Source: CAIYUC01 sp963682005 (GTDB lineage: Bacteria; Bacteroidota; Bacteroidia; Bacteroidales; FEN-979). Taken from it: 64,000 nucleotides of DNA. Below the pieces are notes generated by a model that had not been told where the DNA came from, searched no databases, and saw nothing but the letters and a program-made list of their open reading frames with translations. Location: NCBI GenBank assembly GCA_963682005.1, contig OY820914.1, positions 5,022,001-5,086,000 of the forward strand, in the 5' to 3' direction. The position numbers and the translations under genes were made by a program. Shown here piece after piece: positions 33,798-42,809 of the stretch. Positions within the stretch are counted from its first letter, which is position 1; every line of letters starts with the position of its first letter.

Positions 33798-34919
33798 ATG
33801 AAGATCCTGTTTGCACTGAATCATCCTGCACATTATCATTTGTTCAAGAATGTGTACAACAGACTGCAGTCGATGGGACATTCAGTTCTCTATGCCATTA
33901 AAGATAAAGACATCCTCGAAAAATTGATGATCGCTGATAATCAGTCATACCATAAATTATTTTCAAGAACAAAAAAAAGGAAAAATACAAAATGGTCGGT
34001 CCTGGCTTCCTTACCCCGAGAACTGATCAAACAGGATTATTACCTGTATAAGTATATCAAGAAAGAAAGGCCCGACTTGCTCATTGGAACGGATATAGCC
34101 ATCGCTCATATCGGGAAACTGACCGGCAAACCTTCCTTTGTTTTTAACGATGATGATTACCGGATAAATAAAATGTTTTGTATTTCCGCTTATCCTTTTG
34201 CCAGCCATATTGTATCTCCTGACATTTGCGATGTCGGCAGTTATAGTAAGAAAAAGATCGGGTATCCGGGATACCAGAAACTGGCTTATCTGCATCCTTC
34301 AATTTTTACACCTGATCCAAAAATTATTGATGATTTCAATCCGGACCACTCCAAATTCTTTCTTATACGGATGGTCAGCTTCACTGCTTCACACGACGTT
34401 GAGATGAATCATGGAGGCCTCACAACAGAACTTCTGCGGAATATCATCAAATTGCTCGAACCTCATGGAAAGGTTTTTATTACCAGTGAAAGCGAAATCC
34501 TTCCTGAATTCAGCAGTTACAAGCTTCCTGTAATGCCCAAAGATATTCATCATGTGTTAGCAGGTGCAGGCTTATTCATTTCTGACAGTCAGAGCATGAC
34601 CGTCGAAGCGGCTGTCCTGGGAACACCTTCGATCCGTTTTAACAGCTTTGCAGGAAAGATCGCCGTGCTTGAAGAACTTGAGCATGCGTATGGCCTGACC
34701 TCTGGAATCAATAATAATTATCCTCAGCTTCTGTATGATAAGATCAGTGAACTATTGCACATTACGAATATAAAAGAAGAGTATTTGATTAAAAGAAACC
34801 GAATGCTTAAAGAAAAGATCGATCTGACATCTTTCCTGGTATGGATGATCGACACTTACCCGGAAAGCATTGCAACAATAAAAACAAACGTTAAATATCA
34901 ACTTAAGTTCATCCGCTAA
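33798..34919 (+). CDS. DUF354 family protein, glycosyltransferase-like
   Basis: A 373-residue protein starting MKILFALNHPAHYHLFKNV, the signature of DUF354, whose members have a GT-B-like fold. The C-terminal part has FISDSQSMTVEAAVLGTPSIRFNSFAG, which resembles the nucleotide-binding end of UDP-GlcNAc 2-epimerase/MurG-type folds. Function is not established; a role as a glycosyltransferase is likely from fold and context. Its TAA stop is followed directly by the ATG of the next gene. Confidence 0.78.
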   Translation: MKILFALNHPAHYHLFKNVYNRLQSMGHSVLYAIKDKDILEKLMIADNQSYHKLFSRTKKRKNTKWSVLASLPRELIKQDYYLYKYIKKERPDLLIGTDIAIAHIGKLTGKPSFVFNDDDYRINKMFCISAYPFASHIVSPDICDVGSYSKKKIGYPGYQKLAYLHPSIFTPDPKIIDDFNPDHSKFFLIRMVSFTASHDVEMNHGGLTTELLRNIIKLLEPHGKVFITSESEILPEFSSYKLPVMPKDIHHVLAGAGLFISDSQSMTVEAAVLGTPSIRFNSFAGKIAVLEELEHAYGLTSGINNNYPQLLYDKISELLHITNIKEEYLIKRNRMLKEKIDLTSFLVWMIDTYPESIATIKTNVKYQLKFIR

Positions 34920-35687
34920 ATGCCGAGAGATTTCACGATAACCATATACCGCACATTATTGGAGAGCATAAAGGATGCCGGGTATACATTTAGGACGTTC
35001 TATGATTACATGTGTGAACCCGAAAATACCAAAAAGATTGTCATCCTGCGCCATGATATCGACGCAAATCCCGGCAAAGCACTGGAGTTCGCTGTCCTTG
35101 AAAATGAATTGGGAATACGATCTACCTTCTATTTCAAAACAACACAAGGCGTTTATAATGAAAAGATCATCCGGAAAGTAGCAGATCTCGGACACGAGAT
35201 CGGGTATCATTACCAGGATCTTTCTGCCGCCAAAGGGGATAAAAATGCAGCCATCGGCCTGTTCAGTTCAAATCTAACCATGTTAAGGCGCATATGTTCT
35301 ATACAGACGATCTGCATGGATGGAAGCATCCGGTCAAAATGGAATAATCTCGACCTCTGGATTGACCGTGATTACCATGCGTTTGATCTTAAAGGAGAAC
35401 CATACCTTGACATCGATTTCAACAAAGTCCTTTACCTTACCGACACAGGCCGGGGTTGGAATGCTGTAAAATACAGCCTCTATGATAAAGTAAAAACCCG
35501 GTTCGATTATTACCATAAATCAACACCTGAGATCATGACGGATCTTAAAACTGGTTCTCTGCCAGACCAGATCATGATAACTTCTCATCCACAGCGCTGG
35601 CATGAAAACATGCTGTCGTGGATGAAAGAACTGGTCATGCAGAATCTTAAGAACCAGGTAAAATTCTGGATCATCTCAAGGAGATAA
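34920..35687 (+). CDS. Polysaccharide deacetylase-like protein (RHDID family)
   Basis: A 255-residue protein with a NodB-like layout but altered motifs: ILRHDIDANPGKALEF in place of the usual TFDDG, STFYFKT, GHEIGYHYQ for motif 2, and MITSHPQRWHEN at the end. The protein at 62944 in the second locus has the same set, so the two are paralogues. Relatives are annotated as polysaccharide deacetylases or hypothetical proteins. The metal-binding aspartate and histidines seem present, so the enzyme may be active on an unknown sugar. Confidence 0.72.
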   Translation: MPRDFTITIYRTLLESIKDAGYTFRTFYDYMCEPENTKKIVILRHDIDANPGKALEFAVLENELGIRSTFYFKTTQGVYNEKIIRKVADLGHEIGYHYQDLSAAKGDKNAAIGLFSSNLTMLRRICSIQTICMDGSIRSKWNNLDLWIDRDYHAFDLKGEPYLDIDFNKVLYLTDTGRGWNAVKYSLYDKVKTRFDYYHKSTPEIMTDLKTGSLPDQIMITSHPQRWHENMLSWMKELVMQNLKNQVKFWIISRR

Positions 35688-35694
35688 GCTGGAA

Positions 35695-36735
35695 ATGATA
35701 TCTTCCTCCAATATTATCACCGATATTCAGCAGATTGACCGCCTGAAGTGGAAAGATTTTGTACTTGGCCATCCCGATGCCAACATATTTCAGATGCCTG
35801 AGATGTATGATCATTTTTCGGCAATCCCAAATTATGATCCGGTACTGATCATAGTAACGGATGATTCAGGGAAAATAAATGCCGTGCTTCTGAGCGTGAT
35901 AATCCGTGAAAAAAAATTCATACCAGACTGGTTGTCTTCCAGGACAGTAATAAACGGTGGTCCTCTCATCGATCCGGAAATCAATGATAAGACTGATTAT
36001 TACGACAGGATCCTGGTAGAATTAACACAAATCGTAAAGAATCGATCATTATTCATTGAATTCAGGAATTTCACCGACCTCTCCTCATACAAGGAGTTGT
36101 TCGGTTTCCATGGATTTGATCTGAATGACCACCTGAACCTGATCATCGAAACAAGGGAACCGGAACGGGTGAGCACCGACATCAGTAAAAGCAAGCAAAG
36201 GCAGGTTAAAAAAAGCCTGAAGGCCGGCGCCACCATAGAAGAAGCATCAACAATTGATGAGGTAATTGAATTTTATGGGATCCTTTCTTTATTGTATAAA
36301 TCAAAAGTGAGAAAACCCCTTCCATCCTTTCAGTTCTTCCAGAATTTTTTTAACGGTTTTGTTCAGGAGAAGAAAGGGATCATCCTGCTTGTGAAATACG
36401 AACAGAAGGTAATTGCAGGTATTGTTTGCCCGATCACTCCCGGGAAAACGATATATGAATGGTACATCTGCGGAAAGGATAAGGAATACAGGGAAATCCA
36501 TCCGAGTGTGCTGGTCACCTGGGCAGCGATAAATTATGCTGTGAACCATAAAATTCCTACATTTGACTTTATGGGAATGGGGAAACCCGGAAAAGAATAC
36601 GGTGTAAGGAAGTTTAAAACAAGTTTTGGCGGTTCGGTAGTCAACTACGGAAGGTATGTCAGAATAAATAATCGTTTCATCTATACTTTTGCCGGATTGG
36701 GTTTCAGGATCCTTGCATTACTGAAAAGAGTCTGA
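35695..36735 (+). CDS. FemAB/BioF2-like GNAT acyltransferase
   Basis: A 346-residue protein. The N-terminal half (WKDFVLGHPDANIFQMPEMY) and the C-terminal AGIVCPITPGKTIYEWYICG and IPTFDFMGMGKPGKEYGVRKFK fit the FemAB-like/GNAT (PF13480-type) proteins common in polysaccharide loci. These transfer acyl or aminoacyl groups to a sugar or lipid-linked intermediate. An amino acid donor is possible, which would fit the ATP-grasp gene at 19130, but nothing in the sequence proves this. Confidence 0.75.
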   Translation: MISSSNIITDIQQIDRLKWKDFVLGHPDANIFQMPEMYDHFSAIPNYDPVLIIVTDDSGKINAVLLSVIIREKKFIPDWLSSRTVINGGPLIDPEINDKTDYYDRILVELTQIVKNRSLFIEFRNFTDLSSYKELFGFHGFDLNDHLNLIIETREPERVSTDISKSKQRQVKKSLKAGATIEEASTIDEVIEFYGILSLLYKSKVRKPLPSFQFFQNFFNGFVQEKKGIILLVKYEQKVIAGIVCPITPGKTIYEWYICGKDKEYREIHPSVLVTWAAINYAVNHKIPTFDFMGMGKPGKEYGVRKFKTSFGGSVVNYGRYVRINNRFIYTFAGLGFRILALLKRV

Positions 36736-36751
36736 GTGTAATATAGCCAAA

Positions 36752-38287
36752 ATGCGAAAATTTATCTTTGGGTACATAGTAAATTCCATCATTGTATTTA
36801 TCAGTTTCTTTTTCCTGATCTGGTTGAAATTCGGTGTATTCCTGCCTTCGCCAAGGGTTGAATACACGTTTGTACTGTTTTTCATTGTATTCACATCTGT
36901 TTCGCTGATTACCAAAAAATATAAGATTGCAAAGCTTGAACACCACAGGGATATCATATCTTCCATCGCCATCAGCAACATTGTTTCGCTGATCGTCTTC
37001 GCGATACTGATCCGTTATCTCAGGCACTTCGTAGAATTAAGATTTGTTATAATATACACTGTTCTTCTCTCTGCAATTCTTGAACTTGCCTCAGCTTACC
37101 TGGTCCTGAAATTTAAAGGAGCGTTGGGGAGGATGTTTTTCTATCAGGAACCTACAGACACAGATGAGAAGGAAGAAAAGGTGAATAGTGAAGTCCTCAT
37201 TGAAAGGACACCTCCAAAGATGGAGGAATTCCAGAAGTACCATGTTGAAATCGATCTTCATAACATAATTATCGAAGAAACCAATGAACAAACATTTCAG
37301 TTCATCAGGAAATATTTTTCCAATGCCCTCGACACACTGATCGTTTCAACCTCTACACGGTTTAATATTGCAAATCAGCCGCGGGATAAATACAAGGCAA
37401 TAATCAACCTGACCAGGATCAATGATTTCAAGTATGTAAACAAATTCTTTGAAACAGTTAACCGCAAGCTGGAGGATGACGGGATCTTTATTGACTGGGT
37501 GGAAACCTATGGCCTCCGAAAAAAAAGGATCTTATCAAAGTATATTGCAGGAATCAATTACCTGGTGTATACATTAGACTATATTTTTCACCGTGTTTTC
37601 CCAAAACTTCCGGTCACAAAAAAGATTTATTTCTTCATTACAAAAGGAAGAAATCGTGTTCTCTCCAAGGCTGAATCGTTTGGACGCTTGTATTCATGCG
37701 GGTTTGAGATCGTTGAAGAGAAGTTCATCGATAACAGGCTGTTTTTCGTGGTCAGGAAGATAAAGGACCCTGCTTTCGATACAAATCCTACGTACGGACC
37801 GATTATTAAACTACGCAGGATCGGGAAGAATGGAAAGATCATCGGAGTATATAAGCTCAGGACGATGCACGCTTATTCTGAATACCTGCAGGGATACATT
37901 CATAAAAAGAATGACCTTCAGGAAGGAGGAAAATTTAAAAATGATTTCCGGATCACAACCATCGGCCGGATCTTCAGGAAACTTTGGATTGATGAACTGC
38001 CAATGCTGATCAACTTTGTGAAAGGAGACTTGAAACTGGTCGGGGTAAGACCGTTGAGTCAACACTATTTCAATCTCTATACAGAGGAAATAAAATTGAA
38101 AAGGCTGAAATACAAACCAGGCCTCATTCCACCCTTCTATGCCGATCTTCCTAAAACCCTTGATGAGATCATGGCATCCGAGATCCGCTACCTGGAAGCC
38201 TATGATAAAAGCCCTGTCCTGACCGACATCCGGTATTTCTTTAAAGCCTTTTACAACATCATTTTTAAAAGGGCACGCAGCAACTAA
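36752..38287 (+). CDS. Initiating undecaprenyl-phosphate sugar-1-phosphate transferase, with an inserted methyltransferase-like domain
   Basis: A 511-residue protein. Four N-terminal transmembrane segments lie at about residues 4-24, 37-54, 71-88 and 92-114. The C-terminal sugar transferase domain has VYKLRTMHAYS, a WIDELPMLIN block and FVKGDLKLVGVRPLS. Between them, residues about 165-350, sits a soluble part with a KAIINLTRINDFKYVNKFF stretch and DDGIFIDWVETYGLRKKR that resembles a degenerate class I methyltransferase fold in place of the usual CoA-binding domain of WcaJ/WbaP. It probably starts repeat-unit synthesis by moving a sugar phosphate to undecaprenyl phosphate at the inner membrane. 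Confidence 0.88.
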   Translation: MRKFIFGYIVNSIIVFISFFFLIWLKFGVFLPSPRVEYTFVLFFIVFTSVSLITKKYKIAKLEHHRDIISSIAISNIVSLIVFAILIRYLRHFVELRFVIIYTVLLSAILELASAYLVLKFKGALGRMFFYQEPTDTDEKEEKVNSEVLIERTPPKMEEFQKYHVEIDLHNIIIEETNEQTFQFIRKYFSNALDTLIVSTSTRFNIANQPRDKYKAIINLTRINDFKYVNKFFETVNRKLEDDGIFIDWVETYGLRKKRILSKYIAGINYLVYTLDYIFHRVFPKLPVTKKIYFFITKGRNRVLSKAESFGRLYSCGFEIVEEKFIDNRLFFVVRKIKDPAFDTNPTYGPIIKLRRIGKNGKIIGVYKLRTMHAYSEYLQGYIHKKNDLQEGGKFKNDFRITTIGRIFRKLWIDELPMLINFVKGDLKLVGVRPLSQHYFNLYTEEIKLKRLKYKPGLIPPFYADLPKTLDEIMASEIRYLEAYDKSPVLTDIRYFFKAFYNIIFKRARSN

Positions 38288-38301
38288 GTCCTGTATGCCA
38301 C

Positions 38302-38342
38302 GCCCTCTGTGAAGCTTCGTGCATCTCCGTGGTTCTTTGTGA
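38302..38342. repeat. Degenerate 8-10-nt repeat with GTG core before wzi
   Basis: Four imperfect units ending in CTGTG, TCGTG, CCGTG and TTGTG lie between the sugar transferase and wzi. The type is like simple arrays elsewhere in the window but more degenerate. No hairpin or T-run is seen. Confidence 0.55.
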
Positions 38343-38367
38343 ACGAATTATAATCAGTGTTGTTTTC

Positions 38368-40029
38368 ATGAAAATTCAAGCTGAAATCCGATCCTTTTCA
38401 CAGCTTATCCCTGTACTTCTTTTTTGGCTTATTTTCCCATTTGGTGCAACCGCACAGGAAGTATTTGTCAGGTCGTCAGATCCAGCAATCGAAGAGTTAT
38501 TGGATGAACTTGCGTCAGATCATGTGATCATCCTGAATTCTGTGATCAAACCTTATTCCCGTGAATTCATTGCACGATCGCTCCTCACGGCTTTGCAGCG
38601 TGATTCATTACTCAGCATCCGCCAGAGGAATGAGATCAGGCTTTATCTGAAGAACTTTTCCCCTGAAATCACCCGGTTGTTGAGGACTGAAATGTCAAAC
38701 ATTAAAAATGTTCAATCAGGTAGTACTCTGTTTGACTATAACCCTCTCGGTGTTATGCTGAATGGTTCAAATACTGATTTTGCCCTAAGACCTGTCCTTG
38801 GGTATCAGCAGTTCATCAACAACCATACCCCGGTTAGTTCAGTCAAAGCAGGGGCAGCAGCCCTGGGTTATATCGGCAAACATCTCGGCATTTATGGAAA
38901 TGTGACGGAGAACTTTGAAACACAGGTACTGTCAAACAGCAATTATTTTATGCTCAGGGATGGGGGAAAATGGCTCTGTCATTCAAATGGAAGCGGTAAT
39001 TACATCGATTGGACCGGACAGGTCACCTGGTCATGGAAATGGGGTATGGTCGGCATGTTCAACGACCGGATTGATTGGGGGACTAATTATCATGGTGCAA
39101 ATATACTTGCATCGAAACCGCCGGCTTTCCCATTTCTGAAGCTAAGGATCCATCCGGCAACCTGGATAGAATTTTCATACATCCATGGTCAACTGGTATC
39201 AAATGTACTCGACAGCAGCCGTACTTATTATAATGATCCGGCGGGGTCAAGCGAAATATATTTAAAAAAGTTCATCGCAGCGAACATGCTGACAATTACG
39301 CCGTGGAAGTACCTCAACATTTCGGTTGGGAACTCCATCATATACGATAACCATTTCCAGGTAGCCTACCTGATCCCGGTACTCTTTTATAAATCTGTTG
39401 ATCATACCTTAAGCCACGGCATTGATAATGAAAATTCCCAGATGTTCATGGATATCAGCTCAAGGCAGATTAAACACCTGCATCTTTTTCTCACCTTGTT
39501 TATTGATGAGCTCATGTTTTCAAGGATTCAACATGCTGACCAGAATAATTTCCTGAGCTGGAAAGGGGGCTTTAAATTGTCAGATCTCCCATTAAGGAAT
39601 GTTTCACTTACTTGTGAATATACGCGAACATTACCGATGACCTATCAGCATTATATTCCCACACTGACGTTTGAATCTGATTCATATACACTTGGTAATT
39701 ACATCAAAGACAATTCACAGGAGCTATTCGTTTCAATTGAGTACAGGCCCATTTCAAGGCTGTCTGTGTCCCTGGTCTGCATTTTTGCCGAACACGGCGA
39801 CAATTATAAATACGGGGTTGAACCTGATCCTGTAAGGCTTCCGGTACTTAAAAACATCACCTGGAAAAACCAATCACTTGAATTTGAGGGAAGGTTCACC
39901 CTCACGTCGAATACTTCCTGTTTCCTGAGTTACCAGTACCGCGAAACAACGGGTGATAATGATTTCACCCCTCCTCTTTTCAGGGGGAAAACAAATACCT
40001 TGTCCTTCGGGTTCCAGACCGGTTTCTGA
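38368..40029 (+). CDS. wzi: Wzi-like capsule assembly outer-membrane protein
   Basis: A 553-residue protein. A signal peptide (LLFWLIFPFGATAQ) ends near residue 28, and the rest alternates short aromatic-rich strands typical of an outer-membrane beta-barrel, with a terminal aromatic residue (SFGFQTGF). The N-terminal EVFVRSSDPAIEELLDELASD stretch and overall length fit the Caps_assemb_Wzi family, which binds capsular polysaccharide at the cell surface. An upstream GTG (38329) would add 13 residues before the signal peptide; the ATG at 38368 is preferred. It closes the first polysaccharide locus and faces the exosortase gene, eight bases away. Confidence 0.87.
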   Translation: MKIQAEIRSFSQLIPVLLFWLIFPFGATAQEVFVRSSDPAIEELLDELASDHVIILNSVIKPYSREFIARSLLTALQRDSLLSIRQRNEIRLYLKNFSPEITRLLRTEMSNIKNVQSGSTLFDYNPLGVMLNGSNTDFALRPVLGYQQFINNHTPVSSVKAGAAALGYIGKHLGIYGNVTENFETQVLSNSNYFMLRDGGKWLCHSNGSGNYIDWTGQVTWSWKWGMVGMFNDRIDWGTNYHGANILASKPPAFPFLKLRIHPATWIEFSYIHGQLVSNVLDSSRTYYNDPAGSSEIYLKKFIAANMLTITPWKYLNISVGNSIIYDNHFQVAYLIPVLFYKSVDHTLSHGIDNENSQMFMDISSRQIKHLHLFLTLFIDELMFSRIQHADQNNFLSWKGGFKLSDLPLRNVSLTCEYTRTLPMTYQHYIPTLTFESDSYTLGNYIKDNSQELFVSIEYRPISRLSVSLVCIFAEHGDNYKYGVEPDPVRLPVLKNITWKNQSLEFEGRFTLTSNTSCFLSYQYRETTGDNDFTPPLFRGKTNTLSFGFQTGF

Positions 40030-40037
40030 AGAAAATC

Positions 40038-40649
40038 TTAGTTGAGCTTTCCATCTGGCCTAAATTTCTTTCCCGGGCCGATCTTCTCCACCCACAACCA
40101 CCATAACACAAAGATCACCACGTAAAACATGGCGCGAAGAATATTGTCATGCACAAATTTCAGGTGACCTGGAAGAAGCACACCGGTTATGGCCATTCCG
40201 GCTACCCTTACAAGGTTGGTCAGGTGAACGATTAATATCCCGGAGGGGATAAACCACAACTTGCGCTTCCATGGGCCTGGAAAGATGAGCATCAGCAGGA
40301 AAAACTGGATAATCGGCTTCAAGCCTGAACAGGAAGCTGTGATCTGGATACCGGTACCGTTCTTCAGCCACATAATCTGATCGGGCGCCAGGGTTATCGA
40401 AATATTGAGAATGTTGGTAATGATCCATATGCTTTGATTATACACCCAGTAAGCCATCATGTTTGTGGCTTCATAAAACGGACCTGTTATGGGAGCATAG
40501 TTTAAATTCCTGGCCCAAAATCTCCAAATGATATGGATGGCAACGGTAATAACAAAAAATAAGACCACCCCCCTCACCTGTTTCCATTTTGGTTCAGTAG
40601 CAAAGGCATATAATTTTGGATATTTCTCCAGGAATTTATAAGAAATCAT
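40038..40649 (-). CDS. Exosortase/archaeosortase-family protein (orphan)
   Basis: A 203-residue membrane protein with about five transmembrane segments. The family catalytic residues are visible: Cys in TASCSGLKPIIQF, Arg in HLTNLVRVAG, and His in HLKFVHDNILR. Exosortases are thought to cleave C-terminal sorting signals; in Gram-negatives they often sit in exopolysaccharide loci. No protein with a matching (PEP-CTERM-like) tripartite tail is seen in this window; the two secreted proteins here carry type IX sorting domains. It is convergent with wzi and has its own promoter-like element at 40664-40695. Confidence 0.82.
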   Translation of the reverse strand: MISYKFLEKYPKLYAFATEPKWKQVRGVVLFFVITVAIHIIWRFWARNLNYAPITGPFYEATNMMAYWVYNQSIWIITNILNISITLAPDQIMWLKNGTGIQITASCSGLKPIIQFFLLMLIFPGPWKRKLWFIPSGILIVHLTNLVRVAGMAITGVLLPGHLKFVHDNILRAMFYVVIFVLWWLWVEKIGPGKKFRPDGKLN

Positions 40650-40663
40650 ATTTGTTTTTTCTG

Positions 40664-40695
40664 CAAACCTACAGGAAATTTATCAGAATCACAAG
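40664..40695 (-). promoter_or_regulatory. Bacteroidota-type promoter for the exosortase gene
   Basis: On the minus strand: CTTG, 20 nt, TAGGTTTG. The -7 box fits TAnnTTTG exactly and the -33 box is one base off TTTG. Its end is 15 bases from the exosortase ATG, giving a short leader. Confidence 0.5.
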
Positions 40696-40806
40696 ACGGA
40701 TTTGTATACCCTTTGCACCAAAATGGCTTAGGCAGCCGGGCCTGTTCTCCTGCAATTGCAGAACTTGCGTGGTGAATCTGATGTGAGGTGAAACGTGTAA
40801 AACAAA

Positions 40807-40850
40807 AAGTGCAAAGAGCAAAATATTACACTTTGCACCTTGCACCTTTC
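40807..40850. repeat. 7-nt repeat hairpin beside tRNA-Glu
   Basis: GTGCAAAG (40809-40816) pairs with CTTTGCAC (40831-40838) over eight bases with a 14-nt loop, and further TTGCACC/GCAAA units extend it. It lies just past the 3' end of tRNA-Glu (minus strand) and could end its transcript, but it also fits the 7-nt repeat class seen elsewhere in the window. Confidence 0.65.
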
Positions 40851-40862
40851 ATTTGAACTGGG

Positions 40863-40934
40863 TAGCCCGTAGGGGAATCGAACCCCTGTTACCAGGATGA
40901 AAACCTGACGTCCTAACCCCTAGACGAACGGGCC
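40863..40934 (-). tRNA. tRNA-Glu (anticodon TTC)
   Basis: 72 nt on the minus strand. The 7-bp acceptor stem (GGCCCGT with ACGGGCT, one G-U pair), anticodon loop TTTTCAT with anticodon TTC, and T arm AGGGG-TTCGATT-CCCCT are all complete. The CCA end is not encoded (CCC follows the discriminator A). Confidence 0.96.
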
Positions 40935-41289
40935 AACTTTAGTTTTCGGGCGGCAAAATTAAGTAATTTATTTTAACTTTAAAAGCATTTTCAGTTCTAT
41001 TATAAAAATAGTTTTGCCGGACGGGCGAATTATGCATATAAAGTATAGCAAAGCTTGCAGTGCTATGAAAAAATTCATGCGTTACTGTATAGATTTTCGT
41101 TAATTGAAGTATAGGAATTCCGACAGGCTTTAAGAAATGCCGGATAAGGTAACAGCTTGTAATCCGTTTTCAGAATACAATAAACTCGAATGAATATTAT
41201 TACTTTTGTTACAAACTGCAGTCTATCTCGCTTTCCTCCTCGGCGGAAATGGGAGTGCAGTGAATGGCAATCGTTTAATTTGGTTGACT
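40935..41289. other. Spacer between tRNA-Glu and the hypothetical gene
   Basis: No gene is seen. The left end holds the tRNA promoter (40954-40984, minus strand). A TACTTTTG (41201-41208, plus strand) fits the -7 box of a promoter for the gene at 41290, but no -33 box is at the right distance. Confidence 0.5.
40954..40984 (-). promoter_or_regulatory. Promoter-like element of tRNA-Glu
   Basis: On the minus strand: TTTT, 19 nt, TAATTTTG. The -7 box fits TAnnTTTG; the -33 box is one base off TTTG. It ends 20 bases before the tRNA 5' end. Confidence 0.5.
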
Positions 41290-41982
41290 ATGGCAAAAAA
41301 TCTGCGAACCAGGGAACTCTTTAAAGAGATCGTAAAAAAATCCAGTTTGAAACAGGATGTTTATGCAAAAACTTTATCAGCGTTCAGTGACTTCAAATCC
41401 GTGATCATTGAAATGGTTGAGAAATACAAGGATTCCATTAAGCATGGAAAATACAGCATCCCTTTCGAATTTAAAGACCATGGACCTTTTGAGTTTGAAT
41501 TGAAGTTCGGGGGCGATATTTTGCTATTCTTCATGCATACAAATATATTTGAATTTCCCCGCGATCATGAAGTCATGAAAACGTCCTACATAAAAGATGA
41601 CAAATCCCGTTCCTATTGCGGCATCATTTACATCTTCAATTTCCTGGCAGATTCATTTAAATATAACAGGACCAATGACCTTGGATACCTGATCGGCCGG
41701 GTCTTTATCAACCGTGAAAACCACTATTTTATCGAAGGAAAAAGAGAAGTTGGATTACTCTACAATAATTTCCCCCACGCCATCCTTAGAAAATCAGCCA
41801 TCAATTCCATAATTCAGTCATCAATACTTTATACCTTGAATTTCGACCTCCTGACTCCACCCTATGATAATATGAAAGAGGTTACTGTAGAAGAAATGCT
41901 GACCACCCTCGATAAAATCCAGATCAGGACCGGAAAACGGTTAGGTTTTCGTTTCCAGGCCGATAAGATCATTGAAGAGTAA
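41290..41982 (+). CDS. Conserved-looking hypothetical protein
   Basis: A 230-residue soluble protein, not recognised as a known family. It starts MAKNLRTRELFKEIVKKSS and is rich in charged helices with a central aromatic-rich beta part (PFEFELKFGGDILLFFMHTN). No signal peptide or membrane segment. An in-frame ATG 84 bases upstream would add residues of unlikely composition, so the ATG at 41290 is preferred. Convergent with the Nudix gene, 35 bases away. Confidence 0.75.
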   Translation: MAKNLRTRELFKEIVKKSSLKQDVYAKTLSAFSDFKSVIIEMVEKYKDSIKHGKYSIPFEFKDHGPFEFELKFGGDILLFFMHTNIFEFPRDHEVMKTSYIKDDKSRSYCGIIYIFNFLADSFKYNRTNDLGYLIGRVFINRENHYFIEGKREVGLLYNNFPHAILRKSAINSIIQSSILYTLNFDLLTPPYDNMKEVTVEEMLTTLDKIQIRTGKRLGFRFQADKIIEE

Positions 41983-42017
41983 AATTAGAACCCGGTGTCT
42001 CTCTCAACAAGTCTTTC

Positions 42018-42722
42018 TCAGGGCATTTCACAGGAAACACCCAGGAGTTCCCTGATTGAAGGATAGGTATTCTTTGCGATTGACTTCATTTCTTCTTCGC
42101 TGATCCATTTAACCTCGGATATGCCTTCCTTACTGTCAGGGATGAGACGCTGTCCAGAAGGAGCAAACATCTCAAACCAATAAGTTTTTTTCAGTACCGG
42201 CCTCCCCTTCTGGTGATAAATATGATAGGTTGCTGCAAGTTCCCGCGTGATTTTCACCTCAGTCAGACCAGTCTCTTCCATTACCTCCCTGATAGCTGCA
42301 TCTTGGGGTATTTCCTTTTTATCAACTCGTTTCAGGTTATCGACCTTTCCGGTTTCATTTTTCTTGCTGCTCTTTCTGGATGATGAAATTTTTCCTTTGG
42401 GCAGATCCCATTTGTTCCTTTTATAGATAAACAACACTTCAGCCTTCTCATTTTTCACCATCCCTCCGGATGCTTCGATAATCTTGAATAATGAAAAAAA
42501 AACAGAATAGAGATCGTCCCTTTCCTTCCCGGGCTGGCCGACTACAGAAGGTTTCCCTGACCAGATAATGAGCCGGTTCATCTCCTTGCTTCCACCTAAT
42601 TCACTTAATGCCTTCCGGATCTGTTTCTTTGAACGATATTCAATCGTGACATCACTGTTTGTTGAATTTTCAGGTTTTTGGATTAAAAGAAAAACGGCCT
42701 TTTCCCCGAGAAATATTTTCAT
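42018..42722 (-). CDS. Nudix hydrolase with an interrupted Nudix box
   Basis: A 234-residue protein. The C-terminal domain has NKWDLPKGK and later AAIREVMEETGL, the two halves of the Nudix box, but about 22 extra basic residues (rich in S, K, N) lie between them, where the normal box has six residues (G-x5-E). The REVMEETG metal site is intact. The N-terminal 95 residues are a separate domain of unknown type. Substrate unknown (nucleoside diphosphate derivative expected). Divergent from pyrE. Confidence 0.85.
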   Translation of the reverse strand: MKIFLGEKAVFLLIQKPENSTNSDVTIEYRSKKQIRKALSELGGSKEMNRLIIWSGKPSVVGQPGKERDDLYSVFFSLFKIIEASGGMVKNEKAEVLFIYKRNKWDLPKGKISSSRKSSKKNETGKVDNLKRVDKKEIPQDAAIREVMEETGLTEVKITRELAATYHIYHQKGRPVLKKTYWFEMFAPSGQRLIPDSKEGISEVKWISEEEMKSIAKNTYPSIRELLGVSCEMP

Positions 42723-42809
42723 CTATGATTGTATAATCAAGTGGTAAATTTTCGCTTACGAAGTTACCAAAAATTGTAATTTTACCCATTATAATTTAAT
42801 CCGGAAACC

